64,000 bases of DNA from Aquila chrysaetos chrysaetos (taxonomy: Eukaryota; Chordata; Aves; Accipitriformes; Accipitridae). The position numbers were made by a program, and so were the translations under genes. The notes under the pieces are model-generated. The model was not told the origin of the DNA and searched no databases. It worked only from the letters and a program-made list of their open reading frames with translations. This document shows positions 1-12,900 of this stretch, in pieces; within the stretch, counting starts at the first letter, position 1; each line of letters begins with the position of its first letter. Location: the NCBI RefSeq assembly GCF_900496995.4, contig NC_044014.1, positions 25,132,234-25,196,233 on the forward strand. Reading direction: 5' to 3'.

Positions 1-3000
1 CAGTTCCTGGGCAGAGGGAGTGCCAGGCTCAGAGCATTCCAGGGCTGACGGGGCCTGACCGACCGTCTTCAGGCGCTGACCCCTTTGGTGGCCACAGGCA
101 GATTTAGGCAAGGGAGAGCCGGCGGGAAGCTGCTGCTGCAGAATCCACAGGGGAGGTTTTTTGCTGAAGCGTGCTCTTTGCTGCTGCTTGATGTTCCCAA
201 GCAGGTGGCTGTCTCTAAATATGGCACACGCCTTGACGCCTCCCCGGATTAGCTCAGCGCTACATCCCTGACAGAACGGGGAACAGCCACAAAAATGAAA
301 ATTCTGCGTTAAGCGAATCTTATGCGAAGAAAACGCTACTCCCCTCCCCACGTAAGCTATACTGCCGCGCCTGCCAGCATAGAGCTTTCCCTGTGAAAGA
401 AATGTCGGTCAACGCAACTGAGACGCAGTCCCAAATGCCTCATGTGACCCAGTTCTAATAATAAGCTACCAGGAAAGAGGGGACAGCTCATTTAGGGGTG
501 AGTTCAAAATAAAGACCCTGAGAGCAGCTGTCCTGGGCCTTACCAAAAGGCCAACGAGCCCACTATCCTGCGCCTGACTGTGGCTGTAAGTGGATGGCTA
601 CAGAAAATCGGAACACGAAAGCGTGAATTACACCGCTTTCTAACACTCTCCCAGCTTCCAGCTGGCTGCAGCTCATGAGCTTCCAGATCTGGATGGAGTT
701 TCTAAGTATTTGGTAACCCTGAATGGATTTCTGTCCCATAAACTTTTCCCGTTACCCCTTGAATGTTTAGAGGCTTTTACCCTCTGCAGCGTCCTGTGGC
801 AAGGCGTTGCACAGCTCACCTAACCCCCCTCCTCTTGTTTCAGACCTGGCTTCTACTGACTTCATCTGATGCCCTCAGTTCTTGTACTGGAAAACAAAAT
901 TGAGGGACCTTTCCACTGGAATCTTACATGGCTCCCTTAAGGTGATACTGTGGTTTTGTGATTACTTCCAGCAGATTTACGTCTGCCACAGCTGTGGCTG
1001 GGACAGTCCCTTTCACGGTGCTCTGCTCACAGACACACACTCGCAGCCTTCACTGAGCTGGCACTAAACCTCATGACTCACTGGGTAAGGTGGGTCAGGA
1101 ATTGGATCTAGATGACAATTGCTCTCAAAAGAAGAAAAAAATTGGTTTTCAGATCCTCTTCAGGGGAGGTCTAACTCTTCTTTCTGGAATAGTCCTTTCC
1201 CATGGGAGGAGCTCATTCCTGAACCATATGCACTCTGCTGTAGGGCTTTGTCAGATGCATTCTTCAGCTGAACACTAAAAAAATGTTGAAAAGGCATAAA
1301 GGAATTAAAAACAGATTGAGGAAAGACCCCGTGATAGGGCAAGCCTGGGGCAGGAAGGCCTTCACACCTGTTTGTTTCAGAGGAGGCGGAAGGTAATCGG
1401 CTCCTGGTCAGGCTGGGTGTCCAGGACTGACAGTTCCCGCGGTCTCCCGGGAGGGTATGCAGGCACCTCTGCATGAGCCAAAGTGTTCTGGCCAGCTCAG
1501 CAGGTACATGGCTTACCTTTAGGTACTTCAGTATCTTTTAAAATGGGACCCTCCCTCAGGAGTTAACATTCAGTGCTTTCAGTCTCCTGGGTTGTGTAGA
1601 CCCTGTTGACAGATGTGCATTTTCTGAACAAAGTGCCATGGGTGAGGCGGTATTTTTCTTTTGCTTTGGTTCCTTAGTCCAACTTGCCAAACCAATACTT
1701 GAAATACAAGTTTTCCCACTGATAATGGAAAACATTGAAGTACCTCATGACCTGAACTATAGCAGTGTAAGTGACAGGTGAGAAGGTCTGTTTTCCTCCT
1801 AGAGCATCACAGCAGACAGAGTTTTCTGTTTTAAGAAGTTACAGGACTAATTCTACTGCTTTTGCTTATGTTGAATGGAATCTTTTTCCCTGAGCAGACC
1901 TGGAGCCAAAGTTAAACTGTATATAAAGAAAGGAGCAATACAGACAGGCAGGAAATCCAGGCAACACTAACTCTACCAATTAAAAACACTTCTGTGATTT
2001 ACCAGTGCCCTTGAAAAGAATTTCTGACTAATTCGTTCCCTCCACTGGGGTAAGTAAGTCTTGCTGTACAAGATCACTACCGTGTCGTTGGTGGTATGGA
2101 TGCCATACTGACTCAGCTTCGCTCTGTACTCTTCTCTTCTCTACCCCTGGTGAAACAATACTCTCCCAGGACGAGCAGTATCTCTGAGAGCAGGTACTAA
2201 TTTACAACAGGAGAAGCTTTCACAGCTGTGGCTTTGTGGGACAGATGTTCAGGGGCAAGCAAAGCATTATCCTGATGGGAGGTTCCATTAATCTTCCTCA
2301 CATGTGTCTAATTTTGCCCAGCCTAAAGCCATTAAGATGCATTATTTCACTCACATGAATTTCAGATTTTTCAATGCCATGTCTTCAAAAGGTTTCCAGA
2401 CTAAAATCTACTGTAATGTGAAAGAAATATAAATTATAATGAAATATTAACTCATATAAATCCCTATTAACTGTAATGGAGAACTTCAAAGCAAACCCAG
2501 CTCCTCCTCCACTACTCTGCTGCTTTGTGAGCTATAAAGATTGACCTAGCACTATTGGGTTTTATATGTGATTTTCTATTTGATCTTTTTACACTACAAT
2601 GTCTTCTCTTTCGTCAGTGGAGCTCTTTGGCAAGATTTAGGAAAATCCAAACAGACAGTCAAATAGACCTCTGAAAGGATTTTAAAGATGCTTATTTTGC
2701 AAAGCATTTGTTACACTGAAATAGGGAGGGATTTCTACATTCCCAGAAGTGCAAGGCAGAATCAGCATTCATGTCATAACCTCTCCAAGAATTAAGGAGG
2801 ATAGGAGGTCTGGGAAGGAAGAGGTTCAACTCACAAGTCACCACTATTTAAGTCTCCTAATAACCTTGCAAGTCTCTTCCAGCAGAGAGGAAAATGATCA
2901 GAACTGATGTTTCAAATGCAAACAAGCAAGCAGAAATGTATTAACTTAATCTGGCAGGGAAGGTTTAGAAGGTCAGCTAATCAATAAATCAAACCAGTAG

Positions 3001-3460
3001 CAAAGGGCAAAAATAGATTTGATTATCACTTTGTGGTTCACCACAAGGTAACAAGCTAATTTTCAGGCAGAGTGGTAGCATTAATTTCAAATGCTGTTGC
3101 TGTATTAACAATCACATTGGTTTAAGTACTGATTAACTGGTGATAGGAAAAGTGACATCCTCAAAACAGCTTAAAACTAATTTGTATCAATTAAGCCTAG
3201 CCTTCGATGTAAGCTAAGTTCCTACCCGATGTTAAACCAGGGATGCTTCAAAGCCACTTACACAGAACTGATTTGGGATAATTTGGAGGGAGAGTGAACT
3301 GATGAATTCAAGCTTACAAAATGCTTTGAAGATCTGAAATATTTTTTTTAATGTCCTCAATATACTACATAATATACATTATCTTGTTGAAAACAAATTT
3401 ACACAAGAAAAGTTTTGTGGGTTTGCTGACCCAGAGACTGCACTGAGAGCTGCACAGAAG
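1..3460. other. Intergenic sequence downstream of DUSP13; no gene recognised
   Basis: No exon of a known family could be read on either strand. I looked on the minus strand for a second phosphatase signature (HC-x2-G-x2-R), because the human DUSP13 locus also encodes a DUSP13B product, and saw none here. Only short open frames occur, all compatible with chance. A CArG-like motif (CTAAATATGG, one base off the SRF consensus) lies near 215-224, which may be noise. By human synteny the next gene to the left would be DUSP29, outside the window. Confidence 0.6.
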
Positions 3461-3466
3461 TTTATT
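3461..3466 (-). terminator. DUSP13: Candidate poly(A) signal of DUSP13
   Basis: AATAAA on the minus strand (TTTATT on plus), about 535 bases beyond the DUSP13 stop codon. It is the first canonical hexamer I found downstream of the stop, which would give a 3' UTR of roughly 0.55 kb. Motif and position only; no transcript evidence. Confidence 0.45.
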
Positions 3467-3999
3467 CTGCTGGTGTGAGTCTTCAGGCTGTCACAACTTT
3501 CTGTAGCACTGCAATATTTAGCAGACCAGTGAAAGAGGAATGTTTCTGTAGCAGTGCCTGGGCTCTTAAGAAATTGCCCTCGCCACATCACCAGGCCTGG
3601 AACACAAAAAGCTTTTCTTATGAGAACATGCAGGTGAGAACTGCAACCAAACCAAAGCAGCTAGTTATGTTACACTCCCAAGTAAAGGGGACTCAAACAT
3701 ACTGTACAGCTAGATGCAATTATTGAACTTGCCTCTGGCATTAGCACAAACCATGAACAAACTCAGTCCATCTTAACCGCAGCTGTGCAGCACACAGTGC
3801 TTACGGTGCTGACGTTGGCTGTGCTGGTCTTGGAGGAACTGAGCTATCAGAATTAATCCACTTAAAGTTCTGTTGACTTTTTTCTTTGATGCATAATTTT
3901 CTTCCTTTTTTCAACATGCATTGATCATAGGAAGCTGTATATGTGCAATGGCTATGAAGGCTGAAACTCAGAAAAGTGATTGCAAATGGGTCTGCCCTT

Positions 4000-5990
4000 T
4001 CAGCAGTCCTTCTTTTGCCGTAGCTGAACATCCAAATTTCGCAGGTGTTTCAGAAAGCCACGATTGGGTGAAATCCATCGATGTTCCTTCACTGTTTTGA
4101 TGGCTTCAACCAATGGGAGGTGGTGATTTATCATAAGATATGCTAGGACTAGAGAAGCTGACCGGCTTACTCCAACTGCACAATGTACCAAAATTTTAGC
4201 TGGTTAAAAAAAAAAAAAAAAAAAAGATTATAACAATAGAAGAGAAGCAGTACAGTGGATGAAGTTTAATTTAAAGGGAAGGCAAACCCCTTCTGCCTTC
4301 TCCAGCTTGGTCAGAGCAAACAAGATGTATTTCTTACCTTTCTGATAGATCACATGAAGTACTAACAATTTAAGTCTAATTTGCAATTGTTACACTCACT
4401 TGTATGAGAAGTGCCATGAGATCCCAACCTGATCTCAGAAATATCGGTAAATCAAAGAAAACGCTGTTGAAGCAATGAAGTTGCTCTGTTGTGAGCAAGA
4501 GGAAAATCAGACCCACTGATTTCAGAGGGGCTTACTCAGGTGAAGAAGAATGCTAAAATCTGGCCTGAAAGGATGGCATTAACACATTTGCCACCAAGAA
4601 AAATGACTGGCCTAGTAGCATTGCATAATAAGGCAATTTGCTGCAACTGTAATTGTCTTTTGAAGGCAGATCTTGTGATACAGACTGACACAGCTCCATT
4701 AATGCCACTTTACTCATGCTAAGAAATGGTCTTTTACGTAATACAGGTTAATTAATATTCTATTGCACCAGTGCCAAGAAGCTCAGTCTCTTGTGCAACA
4801 TGCTATAAATCTCCTTGGGTAAAGGTAAATCTCCTCAGGGGCACAGCTCTGCAGGCCCTGTTCACACAGGAAGCTCATTGCAATATATAGGCCTCTTCAT
4901 GCGGTCGGTGGCTGTAGAAATCAGGACACTTGTCTCTTTATTCATTTGTTCTTACAAATACAGTTGCCATAAGAGGGTCTCAAAAGAGGGTGTCCATTTT
5001 AAATGCATGTTTTTGCTTCTCCCTTTTTGAACCACCCTTTCCTTCCAGATATTTTTCTCTCTACTCTGCCTCCTCTCCTCTCTGCCCCGGTCTCTCTCCT
5101 GCACTGTTCATCCCTTTCCTCATGTCAACTTTTTGGGACCTAGTTAGAGCTACATCCATGTACCCAGCACTCCCTCCTCCTGCCACCCACCGTGCAAGTG
5201 ACCAGCAGCTGGCAGGAGACCATGTAGTGACCCATCCACCGCTGAGCTCATGGAACTGACCTGTTATGAGAGGCTGCCAACTCACATAAAAATGCGACCA
5301 ATGATAATTTCGTACCTCCTGGTGTGTTCAAGGCGTTGTGGATAAATTGTGCTGCAGAGAAAAAGAACTGGCTTATGTCAAAGCTTGGGAGGTCATGGGC
5401 TGGTACACCATAATAATCAATGGTTGCTCCGTAGAAGTCCTGGCCTCCGTGGCTATACGCTGTGCCGTGGGCAGCATTTAAAACATGGGTCACGCCCATC
5501 TTCCACAAAACAAATCTGTTATGAGCTGTCACTCTAAGGAAAAAACAAAGGCAAACAAATTAAGATGGGTGCAGAGAGATTCATAGAGCAAGAGAAACAC
5601 TGCGATTGCATCTCCCAAGCCATTTGCTGGAGCATCAACCCGTGCATTGCTTCTAAGGGCTAACCGAGAAGCAAGTATCAGCTGAGTCATAATTTTATCT
5701 TGGAAACCGTGCTGTCTGCAGTGTAAATGGCAGCAATTAGCAAAACTATGAGCTGTCTAAAGCCGCATCTATGAGGCATACTAACAGACGGAACATATGG
5801 CAGAGGTGTGTCCATAAAGCTGTACTTACAGGTCTCCTAAGAAGAGATTAGGCCATACTTCATCAACGTGGTTGCAAGAGGGTCGCCCGGTGTTCAGGAG
5901 CTGCTCAATTTCTTTAAGGGAAGGGACGTCCCCCATGCATGCCCCAGCGCCTTCGGGTCCCCGGGGGCCCAGCGCCTCCGCCCCAGACAT
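4000..5990 (-). CDS. DUSP13: Dual-specificity phosphatase 13, DUSP13A (muscle MDSP) form
   Basis: A cysteine-dependent dual-specificity protein phosphatase. Three coding exons on minus: complement(5830..5990), complement(5316..5533), complement(4000..4199), with donors GTAAGT at 5829 and GTACG at 5315 and acceptors ending at 5534 and 4200. The joined frame is 192 aa; human DUSP13A is 188 aa. Exon 1 carries the [12 protein letters not shown] substrate-recognition segment. Exon 2 carries [10 protein letters not shown] and the general-acid loop HDLPSFD (Asp101). Exon 3 carries the intact signature HCAVGVSRS (Cys133, Arg139) and the AYLM helix. [31 protein letters not shown] and NTPGAKILVHC fit human DUSP13A better than DUSP13B or DUSP29. 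The start is uncertain: an ATG at 5990 has G at -3 and gives the human-like length, while an in-frame ATG at 5936 gives 174 aa and has T at -3. The human locus is muscle-expressed; nothing in the sequence proves that here. No lesion is seen. Confidence 0.93.
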
Positions 5991-6441
5991 GCCGAGAGCC
6001 AGGGAGAGACCCTGCTCCCACCGGCCGGAGGCACGGCGCTGGGTGCTGGGGTGCTGCCAGCCCCCGGGCGGTCACGGGGGAGGCCGGGAGATGGGCTGGG
6101 GCAGGTGCTGGGCAGCAGCTCCCGCCACCGAGCCACGCCACCCCTGCGCTGCGGTGTCCCTTGAGCCCCCTCCCCAGGGCTGGCCGCTCGCCCGTGCGTT
6201 GCCCTGACAGGCACAGCCAGTTGAAGCAGATGCATGTACCAAACCGGGCATTACTGGGTCCTTACTGGTTCCGGTCCGCTCCCCAGGGCTCATCCCCAGA
6301 GCCACACTGCTCTGCCTGCCGCACAGCAGCCTCGGTGCTGGAGGCGTCAGCCGCATGTGGCGGCAGCCCCCTGCCCGCAGGACGCCCACCAAGACACGGC
6401 CGTGACTCTCCTCAGCGGCGTCCTCAACAGAGCAGTGGCAG
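5890..6441 (-). promoter_or_regulatory. DUSP13: GC-rich block over the DUSP13 first exon and upstream region
   Basis: About 550 bases of strikingly G+C-rich, CpG-containing sequence stand out from the AT-rich surroundings. The block overlaps the first coding exon and extends upstream of it, so it probably holds the 5' UTR and promoter. No TATA box was recognised. Open frames of 75-171 codons on both strands are expected from low stop-codon density and are not called as genes. The block ends where the LTR begins. Confidence 0.45.
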
Positions 6442-6985
6442 TGTCCCGGTTTAGGCTGGGATGGAGTTAATTGTCTTTCTAGTAGCTGGTATAGTGTTAT
6501 GTTTTGGATTCAGTATGAGAAGAATGTTGATAACACACTGATGTTTGCAGTTGTTGCCAAGTAGTGTTTTATACTAAGTCGAGGATTTTTCAGCTTCTCA
6601 TGCCCAGCCAGCGAGAAGGCTGGAGGGGCACAAGAAGTTGGGAGGGGACACAACCAGGACAGCTGACCCAAACTGGCCAAAGAGGTATTCCATACCACGT
6701 GATGTCATGCCCAGTATATAAAATGGGGGGAGTTGGCTGTTGGGGGGATCACTGCTCGGGAACTAACAGGGCATCGGTCGGCAAGTGGTGAGCAATTGCA
6801 TTGTGCATCATTTGTTTTGTATATTCCAATCCTTTTATTAGTATTGTCATTTTATTATTATTATCATTACTAGTTTCTTCCTTTCTGTTCTATTAAACTG
6901 CTCTTATCTCAACCCATGAGTTTTACTTTTTTTTCCCCCAATTCTCTCCTCCATCCCACTGGGTGGGGCAGTCAGCAAGATCTGG
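6442..6985 (+). mobile_element. Solo LTR of an avian endogenous retrovirus, plus orientation
   Basis: The segment begins TGTCCCGGTTTAGGCTGGG and continues through landmarks I recognise from an LTR family highly repeated in many non-galliform birds: AGTAGCTGGTATAGTG, AGAAGTTGGGAGGGGACA, TGACCCAAACTGGCCAAAG, and the ending TCAACCCATGAGTTTTACTTT followed by a TCCATCCCACTGGG segment. It has a TATA box (TATATAAAA, 6715-6723) and an ATTAAA poly(A) signal (6892-6897), in U3-R-U5 order. No internal viral genes follow, so it is a solo LTR. The 3' end is eroded and the boundary is approximate; a clear target-site duplication was not found (GGCAG occurs at 6437-6441 and 6967-6971 but may be chance). Recognition is from memory, so the family is not named. 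Confidence 0.8.
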
Positions 6986-9900
6986 CTGTTCATCAGAAGC
7001 AATTAAAGGCCCGATAAAGGAAAAATAGAAACCTGTCCAGTGCAAGGAGAGTGGCAACTCTCTCCCAGTAACAACTGTCTCCCATTTATTTTGAGATGCT
7101 AAAAAAAATAGCTGTGAAAGGGTAAGAAGTGCACCAGCGGGTCCTACCGACATGGTTACCAGAAGGTTAAACACCAAGTGGATGATGATGTCTTGCCTAT
7201 AACCAATAATCTAGAGAAATGTATTTCTTGACGCTAATGTTTTTTCACCAAGTAAAATTATCTGAGCCTAACTGTATGTTATACGTTTAATCTTTTCTAT
7301 TGCAGTCACTACTTTCATCACTGTGTTAATACAATACACCTGCCACGTATTGTATACATCCCTCTGTTGAAAAGAGAACAAAGAAGTTGAGTATAATGGT
7401 TGTCAGGTGAAACTTGTAAGCCACTGAGTTAGTTTATATAGGAAGGTCTGGTGAGCTGCAGGTTGGAGACCCATCATATAAAATCATAGCATTAGCAGGC
7501 CTTTTCAAGTACAGCAGTACCTGTGCTTCTGGTCTGCAGGATGTGTGACTCCTGGCAGGGGGCTGCAAAGCTGTCAGTGATAGAGCTACAGGGCAAAACA
7601 TATGAAATGCTGATGCTCTTCCTTTGTCAGCCTAGCAGCTGCCATGCAGAGAGTGATGATTCCTCTACCAAAGCAGTCCAGAAGAGCAGGTGACCTAAGA
7701 GAAGCTTGCTGCTGATATTATCCCCTATAGAAAAAGGGGGATGATGAATGGAAAGAACCCTTAGTAAGGTCTAAACCACCTTTATTCCACAGGCATTGAT
7801 TTATTATGGTGGAGAGAGGGTTTGCTTTATTTTATTTTATCACGAGATATCTCATGGAGAGCCACCTGAAACCAGGTATTGAAGTCTGGACTAATTAACT
7901 ATGCTTAGGAGTACTCAGGGTGAGAGATCACCCTAATACAAGGTAATAGCTTCCAGCATTAGAGGGCAAAAGTTATACACAAGGAAAAAAAGTGACTTTT
8001 TTTAGAGTCTTTCATGAAGCAGAAGTTGTTAAAATTCTATGAATGTAGAGAAGAAACTGTTTAAGAGCCTCCTGTATACAGAGACTGTTAGCTCCCATTG
8101 CCATGTATGTTCTGGCCTAAAAGGTGAAATAAGAGAAACTGCAAGCAACAGTGCTGCAGTGCTTATCTAGAGGGGGCAGTGGGACATGCAGCCAGGTGCT
8201 GCTGTGAGGCAACCAGCTGGCCAGATCCAGGAGAGAACTGCAAAAATGGTTGAAGTTACAGTTCAAGCGCTATGTATATGTCCTTAATATGTTACCTTGT
8301 TGTTCTGTTCTGTTCTTCCTTTTTCCTTTGGTAAACTAGTGCTTTTTAAGCTGGTTGATTTGTGCTCATGAATGAGGAAAACTAACTGACTGAGCAGGTG
8401 AAGTTGTTTAATTTAGTTTACTCTTCCCAGGTTTCTGGGTGGAGGCTCAAGCTAAGGCTTTACTAGCACTTTTTAAATGTAGGCCCAGCCTTTTTGTTGC
8501 CAATCAAGTTCTGTCAGAAATGTGACACTCATGTTTACCTCTGGCCCTTTTCAGCTATAAACTTTTATTGGCCTCTATCTCAAATGCACTAGGAATTCAG
8601 AGTTCATCTGCTGAATGAAAGTTTTTGAGCAGAAAAACATGAACTCCAGAAGAATGATCTCCAGGCTCTGTGTGCCTCCAACATTTATATGGCATACGTC
8701 CATTTGCTTCAAAACTCCAGCCTTCCAAACCTAGCATCTTCTAAACATTTAATAGTCTGTAAATATGACTTTGGTAAAGCTGTGTTACTGACTTTTTTGC
8801 CAGGAGCTGTCTTTGAAGTAGAGAGGAGGCAGAAATCTGGCTTTCAGATCAGCTCCGTTATGCATTAACCCACAGGATGTAACCTCACTAGAGAGAACAA
8901 GATCATCTCTTCCCTCTCTGAGTTCTCCCTTGCCTGCCACTCTGGCCATGGCACTGGGCTCAGATGTCTTGGAATATACCTCTCCTTCCATGTGTTTATA
9001 CAGGTTTTAGCCATCAGCTCTGTGGGTCAATCCAGGACAGTCAGGCTCTCCTCTACCGAGATGTACCTTGACATGAAACTCCCAGGAAGCTGAAGATCCT
9101 TCTCAGGAGAGGTGCTAACTCCCCTAAGTGAAGCTGAAGGCTTTGTTCCATCATCTCCTTGCTCCTGAAGTGCCTTATTTTGTCCTTGTGTTAACATTCA
9201 GGGAAAGGCCACGATTCTCTGACTTTGTGAAGAACTGTTGTATTTCAGTGTGTACACAAGTAGCCTGAATGCAAATGCTAAAAAACTATATGAACTTAGC
9301 TTTGTCCTCAAATTTGGCAGGAGATTCCTTCCAGGTGTAATCTTTTGTCCGGATGGGTTTGGCTCTCCACAGCTTTGCTTCTTTCCTGGCCCTTTCAAAG
9401 CTACTAAGGATGGACGTAAAAAGCAACAAACTGATATATGGTCACACTGAATAGAGGCAAAATCAGCTTTCTGTGCAGTAGGGACTTTTTGAGACTTCAA
9501 GAATTTGGACATTCTCCTGACTGTTGGGTTGGTGGGCAGCTCTAAGCCAAACAAATAGCTGCTGTTTCAGCTGAAATTAATGCATGATTTATTTCAGAAC
9601 ACCCAACAGAAGGCATCCTTTTAATCAGTGGACTATGCCTTTGTGATTACTTTGTAGGTAGTACTTGATGCAATAAGCTAAATCAAACATTCCCTGGCTA
9701 ATAACGTATTAGGTGGCAACAGTGTAAACTGCCATAGAGTGCTCTAGTAGCACGCAACATGGCATTACCAGGAAAACGTGCAGCGGTCATAACCAGGACA
9801 TTCACGGAGGCTCTTCTAATGAAAATACTGCTATCAGTACTAACAGATGCTGTGTCTGTGATACCCTTCCATCTTTCTAGTGAAAACTGGGCCAAAATCA

Positions 9901-12900
9901 AACTCCTTTCACATATCCTGAAAGAAGAAAGTTTTTACAGTGAAAACATTACAGCATGGAAGTTCAGCTAGCTATGATTCTATAGATACAGTCATCCCCC
10001 ACTGCAAAAGATCTACTCATTTCACTCATCAGCCTGTTTTGGGGATTTGATTTTGGGGATGGTTAGCTATTGAAGAAGAATTGAACTAATTGAACTCTGG
10101 TACATTTAGGTCAACACTAAGTAAGACAGAGTTTTCTGGTGTTCTACAACATTAATGTATTTTCAATGCATGGAACAATTTTGTCTGATTGGCATGTGGA
10201 GTTTACTCTATTTTTTTTTCTTTCTTTATTTTTTTCCCCTCTAATAAGCTCATTTTCTGCCTTGAAAAAATAATTATGTTTCACTAACTTGATTAGGTCT
10301 TAGGCATTCAGTCCCTTTTTCTTCCATTACAGCAGTAGGAAATTTGAAGATAAAACAGATGCTTCAAAGTTCACACATGACTGACCTAAGTATGCTTCCG
10401 CTGAAGTACAGAGATTACAAAGAAATTATAAGGCAGGACCTGATCCATACAAAAATGAGATTACCAAAAAACCCCACCCCAAAACCCAGAAAGAGAAAAA
10501 AGCATGATTTAGATCAATTAGTACTTTTAGTGAAAGATCCCCCCTTGTCATGTTGTATTCTTTGCTGGAAGAGAATTTTCATAAGCAATTCATTCTCTGT
10601 TCAGCTAGGGCCTTTTTGTCCTGCGTACGGTCTTGAGATTTATTTGACATAGATTATTTCAAATTATTAAATGCTAACAGTATTACTTAATGACAGTGTT
10701 TAAAAAAACCCCACACCATTACATTAACACATCTCATTTTCCTTTGCTATATAATATATTGGAACTAGAGCTAGTTGGGAAATTTCAATATAAATTTCCT
10801 TTCTTTTTTTTTTTTTATATTAAGTGTCAGCCTGAACATTGAATCAATATAACTATGTGAATTGAATAAATTGTTTTCAAACTGAAGATGCACCCAGTGT
10901 AATTACACATTTTAAAGACTTTTTTCTTGGCAATCTGCAGTAGTTTTAAAAATATCTGTAACATATCGTTTGTCATAACTTCTCAGACTGACATGTCAGC
11001 ATTGCCACTGCCTGTCAAACTTACATCAATGCATTCATGTCACATAGCATGAAGTGACATAACTCAAAGTGACAGAATGAGGTTTATTGGAAATTTCTGT
11101 TAAATAAAGTACAAACTATTTAAATAATTCACCCTTTTAAAGAACATCAAATGTTAGTAAGGCGAAGTAGTTTTCAGCTTTGAAGTGCAGTGGCTAAGCA
11201 GCTATTACATGTCTCCTTTCATTTAAGAGTTGTAAGTTTTAAATTGTGCTCTTCATCACTTTTCTGTGCAAGCTAATTTGATCATTTTCAAAATATGTTG
11301 TCAGTTGATGAAACTAGACAGAGCAGAAAAATGCCATTAGCAGTGATAACTTCAGATAGAAACCGACCAGTCAAGGCTTTCTCCAGTGCTGAGGTTGCCA
11401 AATCTCTGCTGCAAACCAGCCCAACAGCCTCCATAGCAAAGCACAGGGCTCTCTCCAGTGATGCATGGCCAGGCTGCGTATGTCTGTCTTCTCTACTTTT
11501 ACAGCGGACGTGATTCTTGGCCAGAGGTTCACTGCATGGAAATCTATTGCTGATAAAACATACCCTAGAGCCTGTAAACTTCAGATGGTTGTGGATTCAC
11601 GTTTATATATAATTATGACTCATTTTCCAACCTGGACTTCTAAAGGCTGGAGACAGAATTTGGGAAGTCGTTTGTAGGTGGATTGCTGGTCTTGCTATAA
11701 ACAGTGTAGGGAAACAGGATAAGGAAACTTCTGCTTTCATTTTTGCTTCCTTCCTGCAATCTGGTGAGCTGGTGGACTCTACAGCATGTTTATGTTAAAA
11801 AAAACCCCACACAACAAAGCCATAGCACTCTGAACAAAGCAGCACTTTCCTGGCACCTCCCATGAAAAGGCTAAGAATGAGATTCTGAAAGGTAAGTTAG
11901 CTCCAGGACTCTGCTTAAGACTGACACAGTGATCTATTCTGTGATGAGATGGCTGTTTAGCCTGCTACACTTATTTTTGCAGCAATTTTTAATTTCAGTT
12001 TTTACTTATTTTTACACTTTTAGCTTAAACCAGTTTTTCAGATACAAGGAAATGCAGCAGTGTATTGTAAATTGTACCAACTCGGCACCTGGAAGTGTGC
12101 AAAAAGTTGTGATTGACTGGCAGTTGGTGAAGAAAAATTCACAGCAGAAAAGGCAAAGAATGCACGCAGTAGAGAAGCACAAACTCTTGTTTAACTAAAT
12201 TGCCTTGCTCTCCTATAATTTTGTTTTCCTTGTGAGATAACTGCTAGTTATTTGGAATATGAATATGTGGACCTGGTGTAAGCAAAATTACCTCAACTTT
12301 CAACCAGCTTTATTAACAGGTCCATTAATAACAGGAAGACGAGGTCCTTTGATTTTTTTTGTTTGTTTGTTTGTTTTTTCAGATCCATACATTTGTGTTA
12401 TATGGTTTGTCACTAATGAACTCTGACTTGTCAGTTTTTCATCTAGTGCATGTAAAGGGAAAGAAGGGGAACACTGCTGAGGATTGAAATTGCTCTTAAT
12501 TCCTACATTGTTTGCAGAGGCTGCTAAACTGGCAAAGGAAGTGGAACATTCCCTCCAACTTCAGCAACTCATTTGGGAAACTACACATCATTTGGAGTAA
12601 AAAACTAAAGCAGGATGGAACAGATTGCTTAGAGATAAGCATCTTTGAACCAGTATCAGGGCATGTGGCAATGAGCAGAGGTTGTTACAGTTTGTTTCTG
12701 TTCCGAATATCCAGTATTTGATCTGTTTAAAATGTATACAGCCCATTACAATTGAGATTGTACAATCGTGGACATTTGCATTAGATTGCTAGATGACTTG
12801 ACAACTTGATGTAGCTTTGAAACATTTTGAAATGCAAAATTTCCTTGTTTCACTGTGGCGGCACGTAAGCATTGCAAAAGATCCTTTTTCTTCTCTGTGA

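Noticed and set aside
5868-6454. Open frames of 75-171 codons on both strands around the DUSP13 first exon
   Set aside because: They are shadows in a GC-rich block. Only the frame joining 5830-5990 to the next DUSP13 exon continues into a recognisable protein.
10344-10652. 102-codon plus frame with a basic stretch, in the DUSP13-SAMD8 gap
   Set aside because: No family recognised, no convincing splice partners and a length expected by chance; could be revisited with a homology search.
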